Shown here piece after piece: positions 6,174 through 13,947 of a stretch of 29,637 nucleotides of DNA. Numbering within the stretch: the first letter of the stretch is position 1; every line of letters starts with the position of its first letter. The notes beneath the pieces were generated by a model. It searched no databases and was not told the origin of the DNA. It worked only from the letters and a program-made list of their open reading frames with translations. Source of the stretch: UBA288 sp050178135 (GTDB lineage Archaea; Halobacteriota; Methanomicrobia; Methanomicrobiales; Methanospirillaceae). The translations under genes and the position numbers were made by a program. The stretch spans positions 1-29,637 of the forward strand of contig JBFXGJ010000026.1 of the NCBI GenBank assembly GCA_050178135.1, written 5' to 3'.

Positions 6174-7520
6174 CTATTCGTGCCGTTCGGACCGTAATAC
6201 AAGGACGCAGTCGAATCCCGAGATCTCACCGTTGTCATTTCGCGTGGGGAAGAGGTTGACGATGATGAACTCGTCTTTGTCGTCCGCCACAATCACCCGC
6301 AACTCCTGTCCCTCGACCGGTGTGCCAGCGGTGATCTGCGCGGCGAGTTCTCCATCAAAACCCGGCTCAGGGAAGGATAGCTGATCGAAAAGAGAGGTGC
6401 CGACGAGTGCCGCCGCTCGCCGCCCTGTGAGTCGTTCGAAGAGGGGCGATGCGTAGGTCAGGACTCCATTGCAGGAAGCAGAGAAGAGCAGGTTGCGTCC
6501 GGCCTCGGAGATATCCGTGAACCGTCGGAATGAACGGAAGAGCGCGTCATCGAGCCTGCTTCTCTCGGCAAGGGCATCCTCGAGCCGGCGGAGCTCGGAG
6601 ATATCCTCGTAGACCAGGTAGACGTTCTTATCAGAGAGCCGCCGGAGATGAAATACGACCTCTCTCACCTCTCCGTGCCTCGTCCTGACGTGAAGAATGC
6701 TGGGATCCGGAATGGAGCCGTTGGTAACGACCGCTCTCCATATTCCGTCCGTGTACCGGCGGTAATCGTTATCCGGGTGGGCGAACGCAAACCAGTTCTC
6801 CACCGTGCCACACTCTTCGGCGGTATATCCAAACGTCTCGACGAACCGGGTATTCGTGTACAGCAGCGCACCCTCGGGGTCGACGACGGCACACGGAAAT
6901 GGGGAGAGTTCGACGATCTCTCGAAACCTCCGCTCCCGTTCCTGGAGGTCACGTTCAGCTCGCTTCCTGTCGGTGATATCCTCGATGATACAGGTGATGC
7001 CGGTCGAACCGTCGTCGAAGACCGTCGAAACCAGGCGCACGAGGAAGAATCGAACTGCATCGGTTGGTCCCACTTCGAGCTCGAGCTGGACCTCACCCTC
7101 GGACCGGGCCTCGAGCATCCGGCTCCTGATCCGCGAGTCTGAGATGATCGGAAGGTTCACTTCGTCGATTGACTGTCCGAGCAGGTCTTCCCGTTTTGTA
7201 CCGAGGAACTCCACGAACCGGTCGTTTACCTGCACGATCCGATACTGGGGATTGAGGACCAGGATGTACTCCTTTGCATAGTTCAGAATGGCACCGAGCG
7301 GGACACGCTGAGAGAGGAAGTAGACCTTTGCCGGGCCGAATGAGCGCATCTCGATCTGGCCGGCGACGCAGAGAATGTCAAGATACTTCGCCGTCGAGTT
7401 CCGGTTCATGCCCAGTCCGGCAGCAATCTCGGTGACTGACATCCCCTTCGGGTTGTCCTTGAGGAGGGTACGGACCTCCGCGAGAAGGTTGTTGGAGACG
7501 ATCCCGTTGTCGTGCGCCAT
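6174..7520 (-). CDS. Winged-helix regulator with three PAS sensor domains
   Basis: A 448-residue cytoplasmic protein. Residues about 10-72 form a winged helix-turn-helix, with the recognition region in MSVTEIAAGLGMNRNSTAKYLDIL, so it probably binds DNA. Three PAS domains follow at about 78-195, 208-325 and 345-445. The first ends in the classic DITDRKRAERDLQERERRFREI linker, and the second begins with PFPCAVVDPEG. There is no histidine kinase, GGDEF or receiver domain, so I read it as a one-component sensor-regulator, a type common in Methanomicrobiales. The bound ligand or cofactor cannot be told. GAGAGGA lies 6 nt before the ATG at 7520. The gene is divergent from tRNA-Val and has no same-strand partner, so its target is unknown. 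Confidence 0.85.
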   Translation of the reverse strand: MAHDNGIVSNNLLAEVRTLLKDNPKGMSVTEIAAGLGMNRNSTAKYLDILCVAGQIEMRSFGPAKVYFLSQRVPLGAILNYAKEYILVLNPQYRIVQVNDRFVEFLGTKREDLLGQSIDEVNLPIISDSRIRSRMLEARSEGEVQLELEVGPTDAVRFFLVRLVSTVFDDGSTGITCIIEDITDRKRAERDLQERERRFREIVELSPFPCAVVDPEGALLYTNTRFVETFGYTAEECGTVENWFAFAHPDNDYRRYTDGIWRAVVTNGSIPDPSILHVRTRHGEVREVVFHLRRLSDKNVYLVYEDISELRRLEDALAERSRLDDALFRSFRRFTDISEAGRNLLFSASCNGVLTYASPLFERLTGRRAAALVGTSLFDQLSFPEPGFDGELAAQITAGTPVEGQELRVIVADDKDEFIIVNLFPTRNDNGEISGFDCVLVLRSERHE

Positions 7521-7602
7521 GACCGGTCCTCTCTGTGACCTGTTGATCTGCGTGCTATTAGTTCTGATCCCCGGACAGATACGTGAGTGGCGGGCGCCAA
7601 TG

Positions 7603-7610
7603 TTTAATAA
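7603..7610 (+). promoter_or_regulatory. TATA box of tRNA-Val
   Basis: TTTAATAA is centred about 29 nt before the mature tRNA 5' end at 7636, the right place for transcription starting a few bases upstream of the tRNA. Confidence 0.7.
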
Positions 7611-7635
7611 CGACGCCGTTGACTGATCCTGACAC

Positions 7636-7708
7636 GGGCTCGTGGTCTAGCGGTTATGACGTCGCCCTTACACGGCGAAGGCCACCGGTTCGATCCCGGT
7701 CGGGCCCA
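7636..7708 (+). tRNA. tRNA-Val (anticodon UAC)
   Basis: A complete cloverleaf can be folded. The acceptor stem is GGGCTCG with CGGGCCC (one G-U pair), and the D-stem is GTC/GAC. The anticodon stem TCGCC/GGCGA closes the seven-base loop CTTACAC, which gives anticodon TAC. The variable loop has five bases, and the T-stem ACCGG/CCGGT closes TTCGATC. The discriminator is A. The 3' CCA is not encoded. There is no intron in the anticodon loop. A T-rich stretch from about 7719 on probably ends transcription. Confidence 0.96.
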
Positions 7709-7865
7709 TCCATCGCGGTGTTCTTTCGTTTGTATCTGTTCTTCCTCGGGTCGTCGATCGTGCTCTCCTCCCGGGAGATTGCCGTCCTATGGACCTCCTG
7801 CTGTCCCGAACGTTCTTCCCGGTCAAATCTCTCTCGGATTCCTTCTGTCACCCCTCTGGTTTCGA

Positions 7866-8132
7866 CTACGAGATGATGTTCATGATCGACCGGAATCCCT
7901 CGCCGGACCGGTCGGCGCATTTCACCGCTGAGACCCTCCGGAGGTCTACCTCTCCAGTTGTGCGGCGTGCCATGCAGTAGGCAAGAGCGGGCGACTCTCT
8001 CCATGCCCCTTCTTCTAGGAATGCCCGCGACGAGGCGCAGAAGCGACATCGGTCGAGCCCGACCCGGGTACCGGGTCTACACTCGACGGTCCCGTTCTCC
8101 ACGTTCAGTTCGCGATATACCTTATCACTCAT
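7866..8132 (-). CDS. Small cysteine-containing protein coupled to the YkgJ-type gene
   Basis: An 88-residue protein of unknown family with five cysteines: C18, a CxxC pair at C29 and C32, C53 and C72. The open frame extends upstream to 8246, but the ATG at 8132 is the likely start: it overlaps the stop of the preceding gene (ATGAGTGA) and has GGAG 6 nt before it. This overlap, the same strand and the shared cysteine richness suggest it is co-translated with the YkgJ-like gene and may act with it, for instance in metal binding. That link is inferred from position only. No signal peptide or membrane segment is visible. It could instead be a chance frame, but the tight overlap argues against that. 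Confidence 0.6.
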   Translation of the reverse strand: MSDKVYRELNVENGTVECRPGTRVGLDRCRFCASSRAFLEEGAWRESPALAYCMARRTTGEVDLRRVSAVKCADRSGEGFRSIMNIIS

Positions 8133-8589
8133 ACCATTCTCCGCGATAGCCTGCGCGTTCGAGGGCGCGCATGGCGACCTCTCTCCAGGCCTGGTCATCG
8201 AGCCTGGCCGGCTCCAGGGTCTTCCAGCAGGTCGATAGATGATCATCCTCGGTCATCAGGAAACCACGTCCGACCAGGCGCCCTCGCTCCCTGCCCTCAC
8301 TATCGTAGACCCGGAGGCGCGCACATCGAAACTCCAAGCAGACACGGGGGCGCGTGGGGTAACAGGCGCAGGCACTCACCCCTGGGGATCTCCAGACGAG
8401 GAATGGGCACCCATCGCTTCCCGGCACAGCATCCCTCCAGTCCTCCTCCACACTGGCCCGAAACCTCTCGCCGTGTACTCCCTCCCGGCAATCGTAGTGC
8501 CGCCCCGTCACCCGGCGTTCGATCGTGATCGAGCGCCCGATGCTCCTGCAGCACCGACCGCAGTCCGTACACTGGAACGGGGTTTGCAT
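8125..8589 (-). CDS. YkgJ-family cysteine cluster protein
   Basis: A 154-residue protein of the YkgJ (zinc- or iron-chelating) cysteine-cluster family. The N-terminal motif is FQCTDCGRCC, giving C7, C10, C13 and C14. Later conserved elements are GCPFL near residue 60 and ACACYPTRPRVCLEFRC near 72-88, all as in the family, where these cysteines are thought to hold a metal or Fe-S cluster. The precise role of the family is not established. The ATG at 8589 places the first cluster at the very N-terminus, as usual. It is divergent from the ABC exporter genes, with an 88-nt shared promoter region, and it is coupled to the small Cys protein downstream. Confidence 0.85.
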   Translation of the reverse strand: MQTPFQCTDCGRCCRSIGRSITIERRVTGRHYDCREGVHGERFRASVEEDWRDAVPGSDGCPFLVWRSPGVSACACYPTRPRVCLEFRCARLRVYDSEGRERGRLVGRGFLMTEDDHLSTCWKTLEPARLDDQAWREVAMRALERAGYRGEWYE

Positions 8590-8677
8590 CGTAATCCGTT
8601 GCGGCGGAGAAGTGTTTCAAGGTTCGCCATGAACGCCGGCAGAAATGGCTTAATTGCTGAAATCATATTATCGGTGG

Positions 8678-9589
8678 ATGGCCGTTCCCGCGATCCTGGC
8701 AGTGGGGCTCGAGAAGCGGTTCGGCGACCTCGTCGCGGTGGATGGTTGTTCGTTCGTCGTCCAGGAGGGTGAGGTCTTCGGATTTCTCGGGCCGAATGGA
8801 GCGGGCAAGACCTCGACCATGCGGATGATCTCCTGCGTCTCTCCGAAGAGCGGGGGGAGGCTCGATGTCTTCGGCCTCGATGTCGAGCGGCACCCGCGAG
8901 AGGTCAAAGCCCTGATAGGCGTCGTCTCGCAGGAGAACAATCTCGATCCTGACCTCTCCGTCTTCGACAACCTGGTCGTTTTCGCCCGGTTCTTCGAGAT
9001 CGACCGGGACGAGGCGGCCCGCCGCGCGGAGGAACTGATCGATTTCTTCGGCCTGAGAGAGAAGCGAAACACGGCGATCGAATTCCTCTCCGGAGGGATG
9101 AAGCGGCGTCTCACGATCGCCCGTGCCCTGATCAACCGCCCCCGTCTCGTCATCCTCGACGAGCCAACGACCGGGCTCGATCCCCAGGCGCGGTCCCTCA
9201 TATGGGAACGGCTCAGGGCACTCCGCGACCGGGGATCGACGGTCCTCCTTTCGACCCATTACCTGGAGGAGGCCGAACGTTTCTGCGACCGGCTGGTGAT
9301 CATGGATCGGGGGAAGATCCTTGTGGAGGGGCGTCCGGACGAGATCGTTCGATCGTGCATGGGCCGTTCCGTCATCGAGACCGTCGAAACACACAGCGTA
9401 ATCAGATTCCTGGAACGCGAAGAGATCGGGTTCGAGCGATTCGGCGACCTCGTTCACATCACGGTCGACGTGGCGGAACCGCTGGTGCAGCGTCTCGTCG
9501 CGGAGTGTAATCCGTCTCGCCTCTATGTCCGTTCTTCCACGCTCGAGGACGTTTTTCTCCGTCTCACTGGCAGGGGGCTGAAGGATTGA
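8678..9589 (+). CDS. ABC transporter ATP-binding protein (DrrA/NodI type)
   Basis: ATPase subunit of an ABC-2 exporter, 303 residues. Walker A is GPNGAGKT at 38-45, the Q-loop glutamine is Q85, the signature is LSGGM at 137-141, Walker B is LVILDEP at 157-163, and the switch histidine is H194. The roughly 80-residue C-terminal extension is typical of DrrA/NodI/CcmA-like ATPases. I chose the ATG at 8678 (with GGTGG just before it), since the eight codons upstream add nothing recognisable. A TTAATT element at 8650-8655 could be the TATA box. The stop overlaps the start of the permease gene, so the two form one unit. The substrate cannot be read from the sequence; drugs, lipids or polysaccharides are all possible for this class. 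Confidence 0.93.
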   Translation: MAVPAILAVGLEKRFGDLVAVDGCSFVVQEGEVFGFLGPNGAGKTSTMRMISCVSPKSGGRLDVFGLDVERHPREVKALIGVVSQENNLDPDLSVFDNLVVFARFFEIDRDEAARRAEELIDFFGLREKRNTAIEFLSGGMKRRLTIARALINRPRLVILDEPTTGLDPQARSLIWERLRALRDRGSTVLLSTHYLEEAERFCDRLVIMDRGKILVEGRPDEIVRSCMGRSVIETVETHSVIRFLEREEIGFERFGDLVHITVDVAEPLVQRLVAECNPSRLYVRSSTLEDVFLRLTGRGLKD

Positions 9590-10359
9590 TGGGCAGGCGG
9601 ATTTCGTGGCGGGTCCGGCATGTCTGGGAACGGAACTTCCGGGTCTTCGTCAGGACCTGGAAGGTCAGTTTTCTCCCTCCGATCTTCGACTCGCTCTTCT
9701 TCCTCGTGGCCCTTGGGTACGGTCTCGGCCAGTTCGTCCAGGCGATCGACGGGGTTGACTACGCCCGTTTCGTCGCTCCGGCGATCGTCGCAATCGGGAT
9801 CATGAACGCCTCGTACTACGAGACCACATATGGGTCGTTCGTCCGGATGTACTACCAGAAGACCTTCGATGCCCTGATCGCAACGCCCGTCTCAATCGAA
9901 GAGGTGATCGTCGGGGAGATCCTCTGGGGGGCGACAAAGGCTGTCGTCTACACTGCACTGATCCTCCCCCTGCTCGCAGTGTTCGGCGTGATCAGCCTGC
10001 CCGGCTCGCTCCTTCTTCTCGGGCTCGCCCTGCTCGGCGGTCTGCTCTTCGGCGCCATCGGGCTCTGTTTCACGGCGTGGACGCCCTCGATCGACACCCT
10101 CAGCTATCCGCAGTTTCTCTTCATCACCCCGATGATGGTGATATCGGGGACGTTTTTCCCCATCGAGAGCTTGCCGATGCCAATCCAGTACGCGGCATTC
10201 GCCTTCATGCCGCTCGCCCACCTGGTCTCGCTCTCTCGGGCCCTAACCCTTCCTGCACCCGCCCCGATGGGGGTCGTGAGCATCATCTGGCTCACAATCG
10301 TGACCGCGGTGGTGGTTATTGTCGCTATCCGGCAGATGCGCCGGCGCCTGGTCGTTTAG
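9589..10359 (+). CDS. ABC-2 type transporter permease (NodJ/DrrB type)
   Basis: Membrane subunit partnering the ATPase just upstream, 256 residues. About six hydrophobic segments are visible, and the ABC-2 family signature lies in the FFPIESLPMPIQYAAFAFMPLAHLVS region near residues 190-215, close to the NodJ/DrrB pattern. The N-terminus (GRRISWRVRHVWERNFRVF) is basic and amphipathic, as usual. The ATG at 9589 overlaps the ATPase stop (TGATG); a TTG three bases earlier is also possible. The 3' end overlaps that of the convergent beta-helix gene by four bases (10356-10359). Confidence 0.92.
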   Translation: MGRRISWRVRHVWERNFRVFVRTWKVSFLPPIFDSLFFLVALGYGLGQFVQAIDGVDYARFVAPAIVAIGIMNASYYETTYGSFVRMYYQKTFDALIATPVSIEEVIVGEILWGATKAVVYTALILPLLAVFGVISLPGSLLLLGLALLGGLLFGAIGLCFTAWTPSIDTLSYPQFLFITPMMVISGTFFPIESLPMPIQYAAFAFMPLAHLVSLSRALTLPAPAPMGVVSIIWLTIVTAVVVIVAIRQMRRRLVV

Positions 10360-11324
10360 CGCCGACGAACGGTGATCGCACCCGCACCGAGCGCAACAAG
10401 GACGGCGATGGTGCCGAAACCTGGTGTGGACGTCGCGGTTGGGTGGGTCGACCCGGTTGCTTTCAGGGGCAGTTCGTCCGTGTTCCCCTCGTGGATCACG
10501 AACGGGCTGTCGCAGAAACCGTCGCCGTTTGTATCTGGTGTCACATCGGAGAAGCCTGCATTGCCGGGCTCACCCCAGTAATTACCGCCTCGCTTTGGCC
10601 CCCCCGCGATATTCGGGCCGTCGGAGATCGGCAGGGACCACGTGTTGCGGTCGAGCTCTTCGACGTGGGTGTTGTTGGTGTTGAAGAAGAGGTTGTCGGC
10701 GACCACGTTCTCCTTGGTCAGGTAGCAGTCAATCCCGTACGCACCGTTATCCCGGACCGTGTTTCCTGTCAGGCGGTTCCTATCAGAGGCGATCAGCATC
10801 AGTCCATTCTGGTGGTTGTCGGTGATCGAATTCCCCTGAACGACGTTGTCGTGGCTGACATCCGATAGGACGATCCCCGACCCGGCATTCTGCTCCACCC
10901 AGCAATCCCGAACGGTCGTATTTGTCGCTGAGAAAAGGTAAAGCCCGTGTTGCCGATTCTCAAGCGCAGTCACGTTCTCAAGGGAGAGGCGCGAGGCGCC
11001 GAGCGCATGGATCCCGTGCTCCCAGCCCTTGACGGTCAGATTCCGTATCAAGACGCCGGTGAGTGCCGCACCCTGCTCGTTCCGGATGAGAATCCCCGGA
11101 ATGTCACGTACGCTGGAGCCGGCGAGGACGTGCCCTTCCCCATCGAGCAGGACGTCGGAGGCGGTGATCTCGATGGCTGCATGCTGGCCCGCGCCGGCGA
11201 TGTCGGAGACGAGGTGGTAGGTGCCAGGCTCGGATATCACGATCGGGCCGTCGATGGGGATCGCCGCAGTGAACGAGACCAGCGCGAGCGAAGCGAGAAC
11301 GAGCGAGAGTACCGTGCGGATCAT
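10356..11324 (-). CDS. NosD-like right-handed beta-helix surface protein with PGF-CTERM sorting signal
   Basis: A 322-residue exported protein. Residues 1-21 form a signal peptide. Residues about 25-230 are parallel beta-helix repeats of the NosD/copper-binding-periplasmic type, seen in recurring N-x-I/V-x-x-N turns such as GNSITDNHQNGL, GNTVRDNGAYGI and the NYWG motif. A DTNGDGFCD segment (DxNxDG) may bind calcium. The C-terminus is a PGF-CTERM tripartite signal: TPGFG, a hydrophobic stretch and a final RRR, which in archaea is cut and lipid-linked by archaeosortase A. It should therefore sit on the outer cell surface. AAAGGAG directly precedes the ATG at 11324. The ligand is unknown; the domain often binds or acts on polysaccharides. 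Confidence 0.87.
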   Translation of the reverse strand: MIRTVLSLVLASLALVSFTAAIPIDGPIVISEPGTYHLVSDIAGAGQHAAIEITASDVLLDGEGHVLAGSSVRDIPGILIRNEQGAALTGVLIRNLTVKGWEHGIHALGASRLSLENVTALENRQHGLYLFSATNTTVRDCWVEQNAGSGIVLSDVSHDNVVQGNSITDNHQNGLMLIASDRNRLTGNTVRDNGAYGIDCYLTKENVVADNLFFNTNNTHVEELDRNTWSLPISDGPNIAGGPKRGGNYWGEPGNAGFSDVTPDTNGDGFCDSPFVIHEGNTDELPLKATGSTHPTATSTPGFGTIAVLVALGAGAITVRRR

Positions 11325-11374
11325 GCTCCTTTCGCTCTGTCATTACTCCTACATACTGTTTTTGCCGGACGCCG

Positions 11375-12499
11375 TCACCCGGACGGCGGAACAGCATGAA
11401 TTGCCCTGCGTTTCCGCTGGGCCGTCCCGTACCCGGTGACGATCAGGAGGTGGGGACCGAATGCGGCGTCGAGCTTCGGGTCGCTCGTATCGACGTGGAG
11501 GGCTGGAGTCCGGGCCAGCTTACCTGGCGTTCCGAGGAGGATCAGGTTCTCGAGTCCGATATGGTGGAGGACTGCAGGCGTGCAGACCTGTGTACCCCGA
11601 CCGAGGACGAATCCCTGAGCCCCGATCACGGAGAGGACAAGTCGAGCCTCCTCAGCAGAACCGAGGAGTCCCAGGATGCCACGCTCATCCAGATCGGTCC
11701 CGACGACCTTTCCGTCCAGTACCGCATCGAACCCGAGCAGGGTTCCCCGGAGACCGAGACGCCGGGCGACCGCGTCGGTGGTGGTCCCGGGACCCAGGAT
11801 GTACAGGATCCCGGGAAGCATTGCGTCCGCGATGAAGGCACCGATCGCCGAGCGAGCCCGTTCCTCGTCGGCCTCTTCGAAGACCTGTTTCGAGGCCTGG
11901 ACAAAACCGGGGGCGGCGGGGGTCCGAACCATTGCATGCAGCACCGTCCGGAACTCGTTCGACCGGTAGGCCTCTTCGTCAACGTCGATCACCTCGGCGT
12001 CGATGCACCGGAGAGGACCCTCCTCGGGGATGACCGCTTCGATCGCTGCCGGATCGACCGCGAAGACCGAGGAGAACATCTTGACCCCGGCCGGTATCCC
12101 GAGGATGGGAACTGCCTGGCCGACCACGTCGGCGACGTCCCGCGCGGTCCCGTCCCCTCCGCAGAATAGGAGCAGGTCAATGCCTTCTCCAAGGAAAGCC
12201 CGACAGGCAGCCTTCGTATCCCGTGCCGTGGTGGGGTCTGATGGTTGGTATACGATGGAAAAACCGGTGATACCGGCAGCCGCAAGGGCTGTCTCACCCA
12301 TTTCTCCCGCTGCCGTCAGGAACCGAAGCTGCCGGCCGGCAAGGGGGTGAAGCGCCTCAACAGCCCGCTGCAGGGCCGCCGGCTCTGCCCCGAGGGCCCG
12401 CGCACGATCGTAGAGGCCGTCGGTCCCTTTCAACCCCACGCGTCCCCCCATACCGGCGATTGGATTGATGATGAGACCGATCGTCTCGAGGCACGGCAC
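11375..12499 (-). CDS. ATP-NAD kinase family protein
   Basis: A 374-residue protein of the ATP-NAD/diacylglycerol kinase-like superfamily. The N-terminal INPIAGMGGRVGLKGTDG (11-28) and the nucleotide-binding FCGGDGTARDV (112-122) are the family hallmarks; GGDGT is the catalytic core of NAD kinases. The length is that of the archaeal AcoX-like branch and is longer than PpnK-type NAD kinases, so NAD phosphorylation is likely but not proven. The open frame extends far upstream inside trpB2, but that part is a shadow. I place the start at the GTG at 12499, two bases after the trpB2 stop and directly before LETIGLIINP. The gene is evidently co-transcribed with trpB2. Confidence 0.87.
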   Translation of the reverse strand: MPCLETIGLIINPIAGMGGRVGLKGTDGLYDRARALGAEPAALQRAVEALHPLAGRQLRFLTAAGEMGETALAAAGITGFSIVYQPSDPTTARDTKAACRAFLGEGIDLLLFCGGDGTARDVADVVGQAVPILGIPAGVKMFSSVFAVDPAAIEAVIPEEGPLRCIDAEVIDVDEEAYRSNEFRTVLHAMVRTPAAPGFVQASKQVFEEADEERARSAIGAFIADAMLPGILYILGPGTTTDAVARRLGLRGTLLGFDAVLDGKVVGTDLDERGILGLLGSAEEARLVLSVIGAQGFVLGRGTQVCTPAVLHHIGLENLILLGTPGKLARTPALHVDTSDPKLDAAFGPHLLIVTGYGTAQRKRRAIHAVPPSG

Positions 12500-12501
12500 G
12501 G

Positions 12502-13860
12502 TCAGCTGACCTTCGGCAGGCGAGAGAGGGCGTCCCGGATTAGTGCTTCGGGGTAATCGTAATCTGGGAGGTTTCCTGCATAGTAGGCGTCGTACGCGGC
12601 AAGGTCGAAGTGCCCATGTCCCGTGTTGTTGAAGAGAATTGTCTTTGCCTCCCCCGTCCTCCGGCAGTCGAGCGCGATATCGATCGTCGTTCGGATCGCG
12701 TGCGCCGCTTCCGGGGCGGCAATGATCCCCTCGGTCCGGGCGAACATCTGTGCCGCTTCGAAGACTTCGTTCTGGTAGACCGACACTGCGCGTGCCGTCC
12801 CGTCTCGGACCAGCCTCGAGACGATGGGCGAGTCCCCGTGGTACCTCAGGCCACCGGCATGGATCGCCGGAGGGACGAAGTCGTGGCCCAGAGTGAACAT
12901 CTTCAGGATGGGAGTCAGGCCGGCTTCGTCGCCGTAATCGTATGCGAACAGGCCTTTGGTGAGGGTCGGACATGCCGCCGGCTCCACTGCGACGATGTCG
13001 ACATCAGGCCGCTTCCCGGTGAGCTTGTCCCCGGCGAACGGGAACGCAATCCCCCCGAAGTTGGAGCCACCTCCGACGCAGGCGACCACCACGTCCGGGT
13101 ACTCGTCCACCGACGCCAGCTGCTCTTGCGCCTCGAGACCGACTACTGTCTGGTGGAGGCAGACATGGTTCAGGACAGATCCAAGAGCGTAGTTGGTGTT
13201 TGCGTGAGTTGCCGCGTCCTCAACCGCCTCGGAGATCGCAATCCCGAGGCTCCCCGAGGTCTCCGGATCCTTTTCCAGCACAGATCGTCCGCACGCCGTC
13301 AGGGTGGTTGGGCTGGAGTGGCACTCCGCCCCCCAGACCTGCATCATCATCTTGCGGTACGGCTTCTGGTCGTACGAAGCCCGGACCATGTAGACCGTGC
13401 AGTCCATGTCGAAGTGGGAGGTGGCAAACGCGATCGCTGAACCCCACTGCCCCGCTCCAGTCTCAGTCGCGATTCGTTCGATCCCCTCTTCCCGGTTGTA
13501 GTACGCCTGAGGCACCGCGGTGTTCGGTTTATGGCTACCGGCCGGGCTCACCCCTTCGTACTTATAGTAGATCCGGGCTGGTGTCCCGAGGAATTGTTCA
13601 AGTCGACGAGCCCGATAGAGCGGGCTCGGGCGCCAGAGGCGAAGGATCTCAATGACCTCATCGGGGATGTCGATGAACCGTTGTGTCGCCATCTCCTGCC
13701 GAATCAGCTCCATCGGGAAGATGGACGAGAGGTCCCCGGGAGTAGCCGGCGCACCGGTCTTGGGGTTGAGTGGAGGGTCAAGAGGGGTGGGCAGGTCGGC
13801 CTGGAGATTATACCACCTGCGCGGCATCTCGTTCTCATCGAGGAGGATCTTCGTCTGCAT
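12502..13860 (-). CDS. trpB2: TrpB2-type tryptophan synthase beta chain (PLP-dependent)
   Basis: A 452-residue PLP enzyme of the TrpB2 group, which condenses indole with serine or uses O-phosphoserine. The PLP lysine is K111 in AGSHKPNTA, and the phosphate-binding loop is GGGSN at 263-267. The PLYRA and YYKYEG segments and the long N-terminal extension (RRWYNLQADLPTPLDPPLNP) set it apart from TrpB1. No trpA is adjacent, as is usual for TrpB2. I chose the ATG at 13860, not the one at 13902, because a strong TATA element (13881-13888) lies between the two, centred about 25 nt before 13860, so the mRNA is probably leaderless. The ATP-NAD kinase-like gene follows after two bases. Whether it makes tryptophan or serves as an indole scavenger cannot be told here. 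Confidence 0.93.
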   Translation of the reverse strand: MQTKILLDENEMPRRWYNLQADLPTPLDPPLNPKTGAPATPGDLSSIFPMELIRQEMATQRFIDIPDEVIEILRLWRPSPLYRARRLEQFLGTPARIYYKYEGVSPAGSHKPNTAVPQAYYNREEGIERIATETGAGQWGSAIAFATSHFDMDCTVYMVRASYDQKPYRKMMMQVWGAECHSSPTTLTACGRSVLEKDPETSGSLGIAISEAVEDAATHANTNYALGSVLNHVCLHQTVVGLEAQEQLASVDEYPDVVVACVGGGSNFGGIAFPFAGDKLTGKRPDVDIVAVEPAACPTLTKGLFAYDYGDEAGLTPILKMFTLGHDFVPPAIHAGGLRYHGDSPIVSRLVRDGTARAVSVYQNEVFEAAQMFARTEGIIAAPEAAHAIRTTIDIALDCRRTGEAKTILFNNTGHGHFDLAAYDAYYAGNLPDYDYPEALIRDALSRLPKVS

Positions 13861-13880
13861 AGATAGACATAGATCTGTAC

Positions 13881-13888
13881 ATATATAT
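13881..13888 (-). promoter_or_regulatory. TATA box of trpB2
   Basis: ATATATAT is centred about 25 nt before the trpB2 ATG at 13860. This predicts transcription starting at or next to the A of the ATG, a leaderless message, and it decides the start codon. Confidence 0.65.
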
Positions 13889-13947
13889 TCATTGTTGTCC
13901 AAAATAGGTTGTTAAAGTTGAAAAGAATCCGCCCTATCTCTCGATCA

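Noticed and set aside
5735..6292. 185-codon minus-strand frame after the HTH-PAS gene
   Set aside because: Its first part is antiphase to the real gene, and the rest is Ser/Arg/Cys-rich with no domain and no start signal.
8663..9457. 264-codon minus-strand frame opposite the ABC ATPase
   Set aside because: It lies wholly antisense to a gene with all ABC motifs; such shadows are common in GC-rich DNA.
10077..10868. 263-codon plus-strand frame across the permease and beta-helix genes
   Set aside because: It overlaps the ends of two well-supported genes and has no domain of its own.
11396..12169. 257-codon plus-strand frame opposite the ATP-NAD kinase-like gene
   Set aside because: It is antisense to a gene with a clear GGDGT motif, and its Asp/Arg/Gly-rich translation is typical of a shadow.
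12610..13440. 276-codon plus-strand frame opposite trpB2
   Set aside because: It is antisense to conserved TrpB2 motifs and its translation has no recognisable features.
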